A stretch of DNA of 64,000 bases from Hungatella hathewayi WAL-18680 (GTDB lineage: Bacteria > Bacillota > Clostridia > Lachnospirales > Lachnospiraceae). Position numbers and translations under genes: made by a program. Within the stretch, counting starts at the first letter, position 1. Each line of letters opens with the position of its first letter. The notes beneath the pieces are model-generated. The model made no database searches and was not told the origin of the DNA. It saw only the letters and a list, made by a program, of their open reading frames with translations. Below are positions 36,222 to 45,579 of this stretch, in pieces. Location: NCBI RefSeq assembly GCF_000235505.1, contig NZ_JH379029.1, positions 261,798-325,797 of the forward strand, in the 5' to 3' direction.

Positions 36222-36950
36222 ATGAACAAGTCAACCTATATTGCCAATCAGATTCGTGACAAAATCCTAAATACCAAGGAATTGGCACCGAATCAGGCCT
36301 TAAAGACAGAAGTAGAACTGTGCAAAGAATATAATGTAAGTAAAATGACTCTGAAAAAAGCCATTGATATTCTCGTGGACGAGGGACTGGTCTACAAGCA
36401 GAGAGGGGTTGGCACATTTGTCAAAAATTTAACGGAGTCCCCTTTGAATAATATTCGTGACCGGTATAAAGACCAGAACCTGACCGGATTCAGCGCCAGC
36501 CACAAGGGACAGACCGTTCATACGAAGGTTCTGGAATACACAGTCATTCCCGCATCTGATTTTATAGCGGAGCAGTTGGGGATTCAGCCTTCCGATTTTG
36601 TATATTTCATCAAGCGCCTTCGCTCCGTAGATGATTTCCCCAACGTACTTGAGGAAACTTACATGCCTCTGGAACTTATGCCCGGCTTAAAACTTGCCAA
36701 CGCGGAGACTTCCATTTATTCCTTTATCGAAAATACCTTGCAATTGAAGGTAACAAGCTCACACTTATCCATCCGGGCCATCAAGAGCACCGAAGAAATC
36801 GCCGGATATTTAAATTTAAAACCTGAGGAACCGGTGATTGCCGTCACTCAGACAGCCTTTTTAAGCAATGGACAGTTATTTGAGTATTCTGTCTGTTACC
36901 ATCGGTATGATGTCTATGAATTTCATACGGTCGTGGTTCGAAAAGATTAA
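36222..36950 (+). CDS. GntR family regulator (HutC/UTRA type)
   Basis: A 242-residue repressor. The winged helix is at about residues 5-70 (ELCKEYNVSKMTLKKAIDILVDEGLVYKQRGVGTFV). The C-terminal UTRA domain (about 90-235) binds the effector, usually a sugar phosphate, and ends with the typical FEYSVCYHRYDVYEFHTVV. AAAGGAG precedes ATG 36222. It is divergent from the ABC/ROK/GH1 operon and most likely represses it; a phosphorylated sugar made by the ROK kinase would be a natural inducer. Confidence 0.93.
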   Translation: MNKSTYIANQIRDKILNTKELAPNQALKTEVELCKEYNVSKMTLKKAIDILVDEGLVYKQRGVGTFVKNLTESPLNNIRDRYKDQNLTGFSASHKGQTVHTKVLEYTVIPASDFIAEQLGIQPSDFVYFIKRLRSVDDFPNVLEETYMPLELMPGLKLANAETSIYSFIENTLQLKVTSSHLSIRAIKSTEEIAGYLNLKPEEPVIAVTQTAFLSNGQLFEYSVCYHRYDVYEFHTVVVRKD

Positions 36951-36952
36951 TA

Positions 36953-37009
36953 CAATAAAACACCCTCCGACAGATTCCTTTCTAAATCTTGTCCGAGGGT
37001 GTTTTATTG
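36953..37009. terminator. Bidirectional terminator, GntR / DUF4838 genes
   Basis: A perfect 15-bp stem (36953-36967 with 36995-37009) whose outer part is A-rich on one side and T-rich on the other, between convergent stop codons. Confidence 0.85.
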
Positions 37010-37015
37010 CTATGA

Positions 37016-38884
37016 TTATTTACTATAAATCTGGTACCACTTATCCGGTATAAAAGCCACCTCACCAGGCTTGGCATACGCTGATATGCCATACCCCGCC
37101 TGCCCCAGTTCTCCCCAGAAACTTCCAAATTCTTTTGATATATAAATTATCTCATCCGCATCCGGCTCGTTGGTCTGCAAGTCTGAGTAACGGAACGCCA
37201 TACGCAGCAAACGAAGATTGTCTCTCAAAATCTCATTCTCTTCTGCCACATACGCCTGTTCAAAGAGATGGTATACCTTGTCAGTGTCCACATGTGCCGC
37301 AAAATAGGCGGCGCACTCATTTCCATTCTCTCCCTGACCGTCACTGAAATCTTCCACATAATCCAGGTAATCTCTCACATAAGGAGCCGCTTTTCCAAAG
37401 ATTATCAGAAATCTATCTTCCAGCTCTTCATAAGAAAGTGACACATCATATCCCTTTCTTCCATGTACATAGAAGTTGAACAAATAATTCCAAAGATTGT
37501 AACATTCCATCTGCGTACCGGATCCCTTACAGTATCCTGTCTTCACAAAATGCTCATAGATTTTGATAATCTCATCTGCCATCGGGCAATAGACCTGGTT
37601 ACTTCCAAAATTCGTCATATAGTAATCGTAATATACAAGATTATCCGTATAGGCCGCCCAGCCCAGAGCATTCTTCTCCGTATCGCTTCCAATCAAACCG
37701 CTGCCGTCCTTCGCCCCAAACTTCCGTATCATATTTGGTCCCCAGGTAGCAACATCAATCAGTAGATTTTTCTCAAATGACATTTTCTCCGGCGCTTCCC
37801 ACAAATCCTGGTAAACCAGGAGGTCCAGTTGAACATCAGGACATTTTCTTCCCACCCGTGCAGCAATCTCATTGGTCATCCACACATAGTTGTCAACCTT
37901 ATCATGTTTTCCACATTCCTCGCAGCAGCATTGTGGGTCCACGTCATCATTTGGCCAGAAGTTGATAATATCTACATACGGATTGGCTTCCACCCAGCGA
38001 ACCATATTGTCTGCTATCTGCTCAATCCCTTCCTTATTCCGCATATCAAAAATCAGCTGTCCATGCCATTTCGTCGAAGGATTAAAACGGGTACCATCTT
38101 CCTCTAGCCTGTAATACTCCGGATGGGATACATAGTACTCCTCCGTGAAGAATTCATTGCCATAGGGTGGCAGGAAAAACATGGCGGAATCGTGATGCCC
38201 AACAGTCATGCAAATACCGCGTTTTACAAATTCTTCAAACAATTCACTCTTCTTAACCATTTCATAAGATGTAAGCATCAGCATTACACGGTTTATACGG
38301 TTCTTCGCCAGCCAGTCAATCAGAGACACTGTCAACTCATGATGCGGAAGGGAATTCACTTCAAACGCATCAAACTGGACAATCGCGGTACGATACCATA
38401 AATCACAGTTTTTCTTGACATAAGAAATATCACCTACGCTCAATGTCTCTGACATCGGCACAACTTCTCCTATCTCAGAGCCCCGGCAGCCATACGCCGC
38501 AAAGGAACATCCAAACCAACGCTCTAAGAACTCATACACCGCATACAGAGTCCCTCTCTCCCGCTCATATGCCGCCCCATCACTGCCGGCCAGCACCAGA
38601 TTCTGTTCCCCAAAGGTCTGAATCATCATCCCCTCCGGCCCGGGAACTTTAGCTTTAAAATCCTCAGAACTGATACAATCTCTGGTATACGCGTTGTGTT
38701 CCGGACCCCCAATAAGAAGTCTGTTACCTGCAAATGTCTCCGCATCGGTAATCAACGGAATCATCGCACCTGACATTTTCCCAATGTAATATTGTAATTC
38801 TAATGCCGCAAACCTCTCTACGGGAGTCGGCTCTTTTGGCATGACTATCACTGCATTTGCCGTTTTATGTTCCACGATAACCAT
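37016..38884 (-). CDS. DUF4838 protein, probable cytoplasmic glycosidase of unknown specificity
   Basis: A 622-residue protein matching DUF4838. Residues 1-150 resemble the small N-terminal domain that precedes the barrel in GH20 and GH67 enzymes (ALELQYYIGKMSGAMIPL, GTLYAVYEFLERWFGCSF). The remainder looks like a TIM-barrel hydrolase. The conserved family region WPNDDVDPQCCCEEC (about 310-324) holds an Asp pair beside four cysteines that could bind a metal. No signal peptide, so it acts on imported oligosaccharide. It is the last gene of an operon with an AGE epimerase and an ABC importer facing nagA/nagB, which makes an amino-sugar glycoside the likely substrate. GGAGG precedes the ATG. Confidence 0.85.
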   Translation of the reverse strand: MVIVEHKTANAVIVMPKEPTPVERFAALELQYYIGKMSGAMIPLITDAETFAGNRLLIGGPEHNAYTRDCISSEDFKAKVPGPEGMMIQTFGEQNLVLAGSDGAAYERERGTLYAVYEFLERWFGCSFAAYGCRGSEIGEVVPMSETLSVGDISYVKKNCDLWYRTAIVQFDAFEVNSLPHHELTVSLIDWLAKNRINRVMLMLTSYEMVKKSELFEEFVKRGICMTVGHHDSAMFFLPPYGNEFFTEEYYVSHPEYYRLEEDGTRFNPSTKWHGQLIFDMRNKEGIEQIADNMVRWVEANPYVDIINFWPNDDVDPQCCCEECGKHDKVDNYVWMTNEIAARVGRKCPDVQLDLLVYQDLWEAPEKMSFEKNLLIDVATWGPNMIRKFGAKDGSGLIGSDTEKNALGWAAYTDNLVYYDYYMTNFGSNQVYCPMADEIIKIYEHFVKTGYCKGSGTQMECYNLWNYLFNFYVHGRKGYDVSLSYEELEDRFLIIFGKAAPYVRDYLDYVEDFSDGQGENGNECAAYFAAHVDTDKVYHLFEQAYVAEENEILRDNLRLLRMAFRYSDLQTNEPDADEIIYISKEFGSFWGELGQAGYGISAYAKPGEVAFIPDKWYQIYSK

Positions 38885-38908
38885 TATTCATTCCTCCACA
38901 GGGATGTC

Positions 38909-40291
38909 CTATTTATTTTCATCTATAATTTCGTTAGAGCGCTTCACCATATTTGCTACTGTCTGTTCAATAGTCTGTGCTCCCGTCATCCCCATCTCAC
39001 ATTCCTCACTGAACACCTGCATTACATCCGTGTTATATTCCGGAAACTGGGATAACTGAATCTGGTAGATAGAATCCATCACATTCTTGTATGCCTCAAA
39101 ATCATACAGAGACTCATCTTCTCCCATAACTGCTTTTGCTACCGCATCCGCATCCGATTTTGCCCAGGCCGAAATACGTGATTTATTATAATCTGCCCCC
39201 CATGTGGTAAGGAAATAAATAAAATCAAACGCTTCCTGAGGATGCTTACAGGATTTTGCAATCGCATATCCGCTTCCGCCTGAACCGATGGTTGCATTCG
39301 GCGTCTGGTCCTTCGTCAGGCGCGGCAGTGATGCGAAAGTGGTCTCAAAATCATGAGGATATTTGTCAATATCCTTTAAGTCCCCCAATAACCAGGTGCC
39401 CTGAGGCATCATGGCAACCTTGCCGTTAAAGAACATTTCGCGATATGCCATACCCTGGGATTTGATTTCTGCCAGCGGTGTGGAAACTCCCTCCTGCTCC
39501 ATATCATAGCGCAGCTGCAGGAAATCGCCAAAGGATGGATTATCAAAATTAGAACTTCCGTCCTCTTTAAAGAATAACGTATCCGGGAAATACCCCATTT
39601 GGTACATGGTATCCCATGTATGGAAGTAAGAGCCATATACCTTGTCAGGGCCCTCTCCTTTTGTCAATGCCTTTGCATAGGTATAGTAGTCCTCCCACGT
39701 CCAGTCCAGTGGCGGAATCGGCAGACCTGCCTCATCCAGCATCTGCTTATTCAGGAATGTTATGTAAACTGAATCCTCTCTTGCAAGTGTATAATAGTCC
39801 TCTCCAAACGCCAGAGAGTTGGTATACTCCGTTGCAAGATCAATACCGCGCTCTGCAGCCAAATCATTTAACGGAATGATGGAATCAGAAAGAATTTTCT
39901 GATAAGCCTGGTTTCCTCCACTGAAATAAATGATGTCAATCTGTTCATCTGACGCAAGCATCAAGTCTACCTTCTGAAGATAGTTCGTGGTATCCGTGGC
40001 TGCAACCAGAGGCTGAATCTCTATGACCACATTGGGATTCTGCTTCATGAACTCATCTGCAATGTCCTGAGTCTTATAAAGGGTTTCATTGGCAATCTCA
40101 TCGGTATCGGTATACCATTTCAAGACTACCTTCTCTTCACCGCCGGCTGTTTCTGCGCCAGCTGCCGTTGTTCCCGCATCCGCTGCCGTTTCTTTCGCTG
40201 CCTGTCCCCCTCCACAGGCAGTCAGCATCGATGCTGCCATCACTGTTGCAAGCTGCAGCGACAATAACTTCTTACCATACCTCTTTTTCAT
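38909..40291 (-). CDS. Sugar ABC transporter substrate-binding lipoprotein
   Basis: A 460-residue CUT1-type binding protein. The signal peptide ends in the lipobox MLTACG with Cys26, followed by an Ala/Thr-rich tether. The fold is of the SBP_bac_1 class (for example LPRLTKDQTPNATIGSGGSGYAIAKSCKHPQEAFDFI near the hinge). AAAGGAGAGAG precedes ATG 40291. It delivers substrate to the two permeases upstream in the operon; the context points to an N-acetylated oligosaccharide. Confidence 0.92.
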   Translation of the reverse strand: MKKRYGKKLLSLQLATVMAASMLTACGGGQAAKETAADAGTTAAGAETAGGEEKVVLKWYTDTDEIANETLYKTQDIADEFMKQNPNVVIEIQPLVAATDTTNYLQKVDLMLASDEQIDIIYFSGGNQAYQKILSDSIIPLNDLAAERGIDLATEYTNSLAFGEDYYTLAREDSVYITFLNKQMLDEAGLPIPPLDWTWEDYYTYAKALTKGEGPDKVYGSYFHTWDTMYQMGYFPDTLFFKEDGSSNFDNPSFGDFLQLRYDMEQEGVSTPLAEIKSQGMAYREMFFNGKVAMMPQGTWLLGDLKDIDKYPHDFETTFASLPRLTKDQTPNATIGSGGSGYAIAKSCKHPQEAFDFIYFLTTWGADYNKSRISAWAKSDADAVAKAVMGEDESLYDFEAYKNVMDSIYQIQLSQFPEYNTDVMQVFSEECEMGMTGAQTIEQTVANMVKRSNEIIDENK

Positions 40292-40381
40292 TTTACTCTC
40301 TCCTTTGTCTTTCATTTCTTTTCATTTTTTGCTTCTAAATGTTATAGGTAACCAAAATGCTCTCATAAGCCATCCGGATAC

Positions 40382-41221
40382 TTATCCTTTGACACCACCG
40401 TCACTGATTCCGGCAATAATCTGCTTCTGACCGATTAAGAAGATAATCAGCAGTGGAACGATTGCAGATACCGCAGCCGCCATGGTCAGCGCGTAGAAAC
40501 TTCCAAACGCATCACTGAACATCTTCACTCCCAGCTGGATGGTGTAAAGCCTGGAGTTCGTCAAGAATACCAACGGGTTCTGATAATCATTCCAAGTCCA
40601 TACAAATTTCAGAATCGCAAAAGTTGCAATCGACGGTTTTGCCATCGGCATAATGATAGTAAACAGGGTCCTTAGATGTCCCGCACCGTCAATCTTTGCC
40701 GCCTGGGAATATTCATCCGGTATCGCCACCATGGCCTGACGCAGAATAAACACACTCATAACACTAAATACACTGTTTAAGATAATCGACCAATGACTGT
40801 CCACCAGCCCCATCTGTTTAAACAGCAGAAATCGTGGAATCAGAGTAACCTGTTCCGGCAATGCCATAGTCGTTAAATACAAAACAAACAGCTTATCCCG
40901 CCCCGGAAAATCAATTTTGGAAAAACCATATGCCCCCATGCATCCAATCAATAGTGACAGAAACACAGAAATTACAGTTGTCTTGATGGAGTTCCAATAA
41001 TATAGACCAAATGGCATCCGTCCGTTCCAGACCTCTGTATAATTCTCAAACCCTTTACTCCGGGAAGGAATCCATTCAATCGGATATTTGAATACATCCG
41101 CCTCAAATTTAAATGAGGTACTAATCATCCAGGCCAACGGGAAAACCATCATCACGCCAAGCCCCGCTATAATCAGCCAGCATATAATCTGGCGTAAGCT
41201 CCATGCTTTTTTCTTTTCCAT
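40382..41221 (-). CDS. Carbohydrate ABC transporter permease (MalG-like)
   Basis: A 279-residue CUT1 permease with six helices. The EAA loop reads YSQAAKIDGAGHLRTLFTIIMPMAKP. The start ATG 41221 follows GGAGAAGAG. It pairs with the permease just upstream and again no ATPase gene is present in the operon. Confidence 0.93.
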   Translation of the reverse strand: MEKKKAWSLRQIICWLIIAGLGVMMVFPLAWMISTSFKFEADVFKYPIEWIPSRSKGFENYTEVWNGRMPFGLYYWNSIKTTVISVFLSLLIGCMGAYGFSKIDFPGRDKLFVLYLTTMALPEQVTLIPRFLLFKQMGLVDSHWSIILNSVFSVMSVFILRQAMVAIPDEYSQAAKIDGAGHLRTLFTIIMPMAKPSIATFAILKFVWTWNDYQNPLVFLTNSRLYTIQLGVKMFSDAFGSFYALTMAAAVSAIVPLLIIFLIGQKQIIAGISDGGVKG

Positions 41222-41248
41222 ATGCTCTTCTCCTATGCACTGAATCAT

Positions 41249-42154
41249 TTAGTAATTAACCCATGATTTCTGCCCTTTCCATTGAATGGCAGTGATAAGG
41301 AACACCACGAGGAACAGAATCATGGAAATGGCTGCACCATAACCAAACTTATACTGCTGGAACGAAACCTTATATAAATAGTAGACTAAAACGGAAGAGG
41401 AATTTCCGGGACCGCCCTGTGTCAGTACCTGAATAGAATCAAACACTTTAAATGATGCAATAATTCCGGTGACCGACAGAAAAAAGGTAGTCGGAGTCAC
41501 CATCGGCACCGTAATCTTAAGCATGGTCTGAATCTTACCCGCTCCGTCAATCTGTGCTGCCTCATATAAATCATTAGGCACCGCCGCCAGCGCCGTTGTA
41601 TAAAGCAGGATATAATATCCCAGCTGCTGCCATACAAACATAAGTGTGATGACAAACAGCGCCCAATCCGGTGAAACCAGCCATTTTGGCGGGTTTGCCA
41701 TTCCCAATCCGCGCAGAATATTGTTGACCGGTCCATAAGTCGGCTGAAAGATAACCCTCCACACCGCCGCCACGGCTATAGAGCTGGATATATAAGGAAG
41801 AAAATATATCACCTTAAAGAAGGATTTTCCCCGCCGCAGCCCATTAATCATCGCCGCGCCTATAAAACCCATAACCAGAAGAACCGGCATGGACCAGACT
41901 GCAAATAACACATTATTCTTAAAGGAAATCTTGAATGTATTGTCTCGGAGTAATTTAGCAAAATTCTCCATCCCAATAAATTCCATGCCGCCAAGACCAG
42001 ATACCAGGTCCCATTTTGATAAACTTAAAACCAGAGTCATTATCAACGGAAACAGAGAAAGCCCAATAAAACCAATGAAACTCGGTGCAATAAACAAATA
42101 CCCTTTCACCATTTCCCGTTTGGTTTTTTTCGACCATCTTGGTTTTTTATTCAT
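41249..42154 (-). CDS. Carbohydrate ABC transporter permease (MalF-like)
   Basis: A 301-residue CUT1 permease with six helices after a basic N-terminus. The EAA motif is YEAAQIDGAGKIQTMLKITVPMVTP. It lies between the AGE epimerase gene (23 bases upstream) and its partner permease. Confidence 0.93.
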   Translation of the reverse strand: MNKKPRWSKKTKREMVKGYLFIAPSFIGFIGLSLFPLIMTLVLSLSKWDLVSGLGGMEFIGMENFAKLLRDNTFKISFKNNVLFAVWSMPVLLVMGFIGAAMINGLRRGKSFFKVIYFLPYISSSIAVAAVWRVIFQPTYGPVNNILRGLGMANPPKWLVSPDWALFVITLMFVWQQLGYYILLYTTALAAVPNDLYEAAQIDGAGKIQTMLKITVPMVTPTTFFLSVTGIIASFKVFDSIQVLTQGGPGNSSSVLVYYLYKVSFQQYKFGYGAAISMILFLVVFLITAIQWKGQKSWVNY

Positions 42155-42177
42155 AGCTGTTTGCCTACCTTTCCCTC

Positions 42178-43461
42178 TTACTTGTTGAGTAATTCAATGA
42201 GCAGCAGTACATTTCTCATAATATGATAAGGGTCCTTGACCGGAAGTCCCACAGCCTCTTTCTTTGGATGTCCAAACTGGTCCAGCGTCTGAATCCACTC
42301 ACGTATCTCTGAATCCGGATTTGGAAAATGCTGGAACACGTAGGCCTCAATCCTCTCATACCAATCCCAGAATTCTTTCTCACCGGTTTCCAGATACAGC
42401 CGCAGTGTTGTGTAAAGAGCCTCGGAATGAACCCACCAAATTTTTCCCATACAGTTTCGTCTGGCATAAACCATCACTGGCTCTTCTTCCAGTTCCCCCG
42501 CGTCTCCTGTGAGAGGTCCGCCTGTAAGACTGGCATAATGAAACAAACCACCGTACTCTTTATCCCACCCTGCCTCCAGTGCCTTTTTGGTAATCATGCA
42601 GATTTCTTCCAGCAGAGCCGGGGTATTCAAATCCTCCGAAATCTCCATTGCATCCAGAATAAACCACATATTCTCTATGGTATGGCCAGGGTTCACGTGT
42701 GTACCGAACAGATTATCAATATAGGTATTATCCGAACGGATTACCTCTCGTATCATGTGATTCCCATCTGTGAAATGCTCCAGTGTATCACACACATCTT
42801 TTGAAAGTTCCTCTTTCAATTCCCCACACCAGGATGGCTCCAATACAAGTGCCGCATCATACAACTCCTTCACTACATTGGTCATAATCATAGGTATCCC
42901 ATGCGCTCTGTATTCATGTCCCATGGGATAGGGAAGTGTATAATATGTTCCTGCCTTCAGTCTCCGGCGGACTGACCGGTATAACCGCTTGGCAAATTCC
43001 CACGTTTCCATATCATTATCCATCCAGGCAACCTTCGCAAACGCATTAATCACAAAACAATCTGCATAGATGCTGGAATCCAGCACATCACATCCGTCTG
43101 CCAGCTTATGTCTCCCCGCTTCATCCGTGAGATAGACACATCGGTAATCATTCTCAGCGATTAAGCAGTACTTATATAAGAAATCCCGTCCCTGTCTTGC
43201 CAGTCGTTTGAATTCTTTTTTCTGAAGCTCACTGAAAGTCGCTGCTCTCATCGTGGCAAGCGAAGCAAAGATCCACACAAATCGTCCCTGGGACCAAATG
43301 TATTTATCCTTACTCATAAGATGGCTTCCGGTATTGTCAAAACAGTTGAAGAAACCTCCGTTTTCCTTGTCCTCACATCGACCAAGCCAAAAATATAATA
43401 AATGATTTGTCAACTCGTTCTCATAGAACCCCAGAAGCCGTCTTCTTTCATTTTCATTCAT
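42178..43461 (-). CDS. AGE family sugar 2-epimerase (N-acylglucosamine 2-epimerase type)
   Basis: A 427-residue (alpha/alpha)6-barrel protein of the AGE family, whose members interconvert GlcNAc and ManNAc or epimerise cellobiose and mannose. Family landmarks are GGFFNCFDNTGSHLMSKDKYIWSQGRFVW in the first 70 residues, HVNPGHTIENMW (catalytic His region) and the late KIWWVHSEALYTT. With nagA and nagB across the promoter, GlcNAc/ManNAc epimerisation is more likely than cellobiose epimerisation. GGGGAGG precedes ATG 43461. First gene of the importer operon. Confidence 0.9.
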   Translation of the reverse strand: MNENERRRLLGFYENELTNHLLYFWLGRCEDKENGGFFNCFDNTGSHLMSKDKYIWSQGRFVWIFASLATMRAATFSELQKKEFKRLARQGRDFLYKYCLIAENDYRCVYLTDEAGRHKLADGCDVLDSSIYADCFVINAFAKVAWMDNDMETWEFAKRLYRSVRRRLKAGTYYTLPYPMGHEYRAHGIPMIMTNVVKELYDAALVLEPSWCGELKEELSKDVCDTLEHFTDGNHMIREVIRSDNTYIDNLFGTHVNPGHTIENMWFILDAMEISEDLNTPALLEEICMITKKALEAGWDKEYGGLFHYASLTGGPLTGDAGELEEEPVMVYARRNCMGKIWWVHSEALYTTLRLYLETGEKEFWDWYERIEAYVFQHFPNPDSEIREWIQTLDQFGHPKKEAVGLPVKDPYHIMRNVLLLIELLNK

Positions 43462-43486
43462 TCGGTATTTCCTCCCCTTTGTTATG

Positions 43487-43520
43487 ATACTAGTATACAT
43501 GTATTTTTATTCATTGTCAA
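43487..43520 (-). promoter_or_regulatory. Promoter and likely operator of the AGE/ABC/DUF4838 operon
   Basis: Minus strand TTGACA (43520-43515), 17-base spacer, TATACT (43497-43492), a near-consensus promoter. The -10 lies inside two overlapping 10-bp palindromes, ATACTAGTAT (43487-43496) and ATACATGTAT (43495-43504). Confidence 0.7.
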
Positions 43521-43582
43521 CATTTAATATTTATTAACTAAAATCTCTTAATTTTTCGTTATTTTATCTAAAATTAATGGAA

Positions 43583-43629
43583 ATACATGTAAATTACCCT
43601 TTGACTTTCCCAAGCTTGTATGCTAGTAT
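43583..43629 (+). promoter_or_regulatory. Promoter of the GntR/FCD-nagA-nagB operon
   Basis: TTGACT (43601-43606), 17-base spacer, TAGTAT (43624-43629). ATACATGTA (43583-43591) and CTAGTATA repeat elements found at the divergent promoter, so one regulator probably binds both. Confidence 0.65.
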
Positions 43630-43696
43630 AAAGTTGTGAACGGTAATATTTCGCTCTATTCACGTTCCATCAATAAACTTGAGAGGAAGATGTCCT

Positions 43697-44341
43697 ATGT
43701 TAGAAATTTTACCTCGTGAAAAATCTGAAACCGCTCATCAGTATGCGTTTCGCGTTCTGCGTTACAACATCCTGCACTTGAACCTGGCTCCTGGCCAGCT
43801 CATAAGCGAGTCAGAAATCGGAGAACAGCTGAACATGAGCCGCACCCCTATCCGTGAAGCATTTAAGGATTTGGAAAAAGCACATATCGTACAGATTGAG
43901 CCCCAGCGTGGAACCTTCGTATCGGAGATTGATAACAACCTGGTATCCGATGCCTGTTTTCTGCGTCTGACCATCGAGCGGGCCGTTATGTCTATCGCCT
44001 GTAAGGGTATTTCAGCAGATTATATCAGCCAGCTGGATGAGAATCTGTTTCTTAGCTCCTACTATATTTCCAGAGGGGATGTTGACAAGTGGTTCCTTCA
44101 GGACGATGCCTTTCACCGATTGATTTTTAGAGCCTGTGGCAAAGAACAAATCTACAATCTTTTCGATGATATCATGCTTCATTTCAACCGGGTACGTATC
44201 ATGAATCTGAAGGAAGTCAACATGGCTCTGGCACACAAAGAACATATTGAACTTCTGGATGCTATCAAACGGTGTGATGAAAAGCAGGCATTGGAAGTGC
44301 TGGAACGCCATTTAACCTACTGTGTGACTCACTGCAATTAG
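43697..44341 (+). CDS. GntR family regulator (FCD/FadR type)
   Basis: A 214-residue regulator. The winged helix covers about residues 10-75 (LISESEIGEQLNMSRTPIREAFKDLEKAHIVQIEPQRGTFV). The all-helical FCD domain (80-210) has Asp and His residues suited to metal and carboxylate ligand binding (FHRLIFRACGKEQ, KEHIELLDAI). I use ATG 43697, with GAGAGGAAG seven bases upstream. It is co-transcribed with nagA and nagB and probably also controls the divergent importer operon through the shared palindromes. Confidence 0.93.
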   Translation: MLEILPREKSETAHQYAFRVLRYNILHLNLAPGQLISESEIGEQLNMSRTPIREAFKDLEKAHIVQIEPQRGTFVSEIDNNLVSDACFLRLTIERAVMSIACKGISADYISQLDENLFLSSYYISRGDVDKWFLQDDAFHRLIFRACGKEQIYNLFDDIMLHFNRVRIMNLKEVNMALAHKEHIELLDAIKRCDEKQALEVLERHLTYCVTHCN

Positions 44342-44376
44342 AATGATTTTTATGTGATTTTTAAGGAGAGGAAACG

Positions 44377-45564
44377 ATGAGGGTATTGTTGTATAACGCA
44401 AACATAATTTTGCGAAACGAGATTCTGTATGGATATGTTCTGACTGACCATGGAACCATTCTTGCAGTCGAGTCAGGAGTACCAGCGGATGGTATTGAGG
44501 CCGATGAAAAAATTAATGTGGATGGCCAATACTTATCACCTGGTTTTGTGGAACTGCACACCCATGGGGCTGGGGGGGCTGATTTTATGGATGGAACGGT
44601 TTCCGCTTTCCTCACAGCTGCCCGCACCCATATGGAACATGGAACTACCAGTCTGCTTCCCACCTCCCTGACAGCAAGTCCGGAAGATACGAAGAAATGT
44701 GTGGAAAATTTTATATCAGCCAAAAGCAAACTAAAAAATGGCCCTAACCTGCTAGGCCTGCATATGGAAGGACCTTATTTAAATCCTATCTACAAGGGAG
44801 CCATGAATGAATCCTATCTGCGCCTGCCCAATCCGAATGAATATATCTCTTTAATTGAGAATTACAAAGGGGCAATTCTACGTTGGACCACAGCTCCTGA
44901 GCTTCCTGGAGCCCTGGAGATGGGAGACTATCTGACCAGTCACGGAATCTGTGCCTCCATAGGACATTCCGCCGCTGATTACCAGACGGTACAGGAGGCT
45001 TTCCGCCACGGCTATACCCATGTAACTCATCTGTACTCGGCTATGTCTTCCATCACGCGCCGGGACGGATTCCGATATCCGGGTGTGCTGGAAAGTGCGC
45101 TTATATTGGACGGAATGACGGTAGAGATAATTGCAGATGGCTGTCACCTGCCGCCGGAGCTTCTCTCCATGACCTATCGCACCAAAGGGGCTGACTACAC
45201 ATCACTTACCTGTGATTCCATGCGATGTGCCGGAACTGATGCAAAGGAATCGGTGTTGGGATGTCTTACTGACGGCCTTCCTGTTCTGATTGAAGACGGG
45301 GTAGCCAAACTTATGGACCGCAGCGGCTTTGGAGGCAGCATTGCCACAGACGACCGTTTAATCCGAACTATGTATAAAGATGCCGATGTTCCGTTAATCG
45401 ACTGTGTCCGAATGATGTGTGAAACCCCCGCAAGAATTATCGGAATTGATAAACAGAAAGGGGCAATTGCCTGTGGAAAAGATGCCGATTTGGTTATTTT
45501 TGATGATGACATTAACATCAAACGGGTTATGATTCAAGGTAACACAACCTATCAATATAAATAA
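44377..45564 (+). CDS. nagA: N-acetylglucosamine-6-phosphate deacetylase
   Basis: A 395-residue amidohydrolase-superfamily enzyme that converts GlcNAc-6-phosphate to GlcN-6-phosphate. Metal and substrate motifs are present: FVELHTHG, LHMEGPYLN, ASIGHSAADY, THLYSAMSS (usually HLFNAM), IADGCHLPPEL and LTCDSMRCAG carrying the catalytic Asp (usually TDAM). Residue changes around these motifs suggest a diverged subgroup. AAGGAGAGG precedes the ATG. Its substrate needs a GlcNAc kinase, which this operon lacks; the ROK kinase at 32 kb or a PTS elsewhere could supply it. Confidence 0.93.
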   Translation: MRVLLYNANIILRNEILYGYVLTDHGTILAVESGVPADGIEADEKINVDGQYLSPGFVELHTHGAGGADFMDGTVSAFLTAARTHMEHGTTSLLPTSLTASPEDTKKCVENFISAKSKLKNGPNLLGLHMEGPYLNPIYKGAMNESYLRLPNPNEYISLIENYKGAILRWTTAPELPGALEMGDYLTSHGICASIGHSAADYQTVQEAFRHGYTHVTHLYSAMSSITRRDGFRYPGVLESALILDGMTVEIIADGCHLPPELLSMTYRTKGADYTSLTCDSMRCAGTDAKESVLGCLTDGLPVLIEDGVAKLMDRSGFGGSIATDDRLIRTMYKDADVPLIDCVRMMCETPARIIGIDKQKGAIACGKDADLVIFDDDINIKRVMIQGNTTYQYK

Positions 45565-45579
45565 AAAGGAGATCTACTA

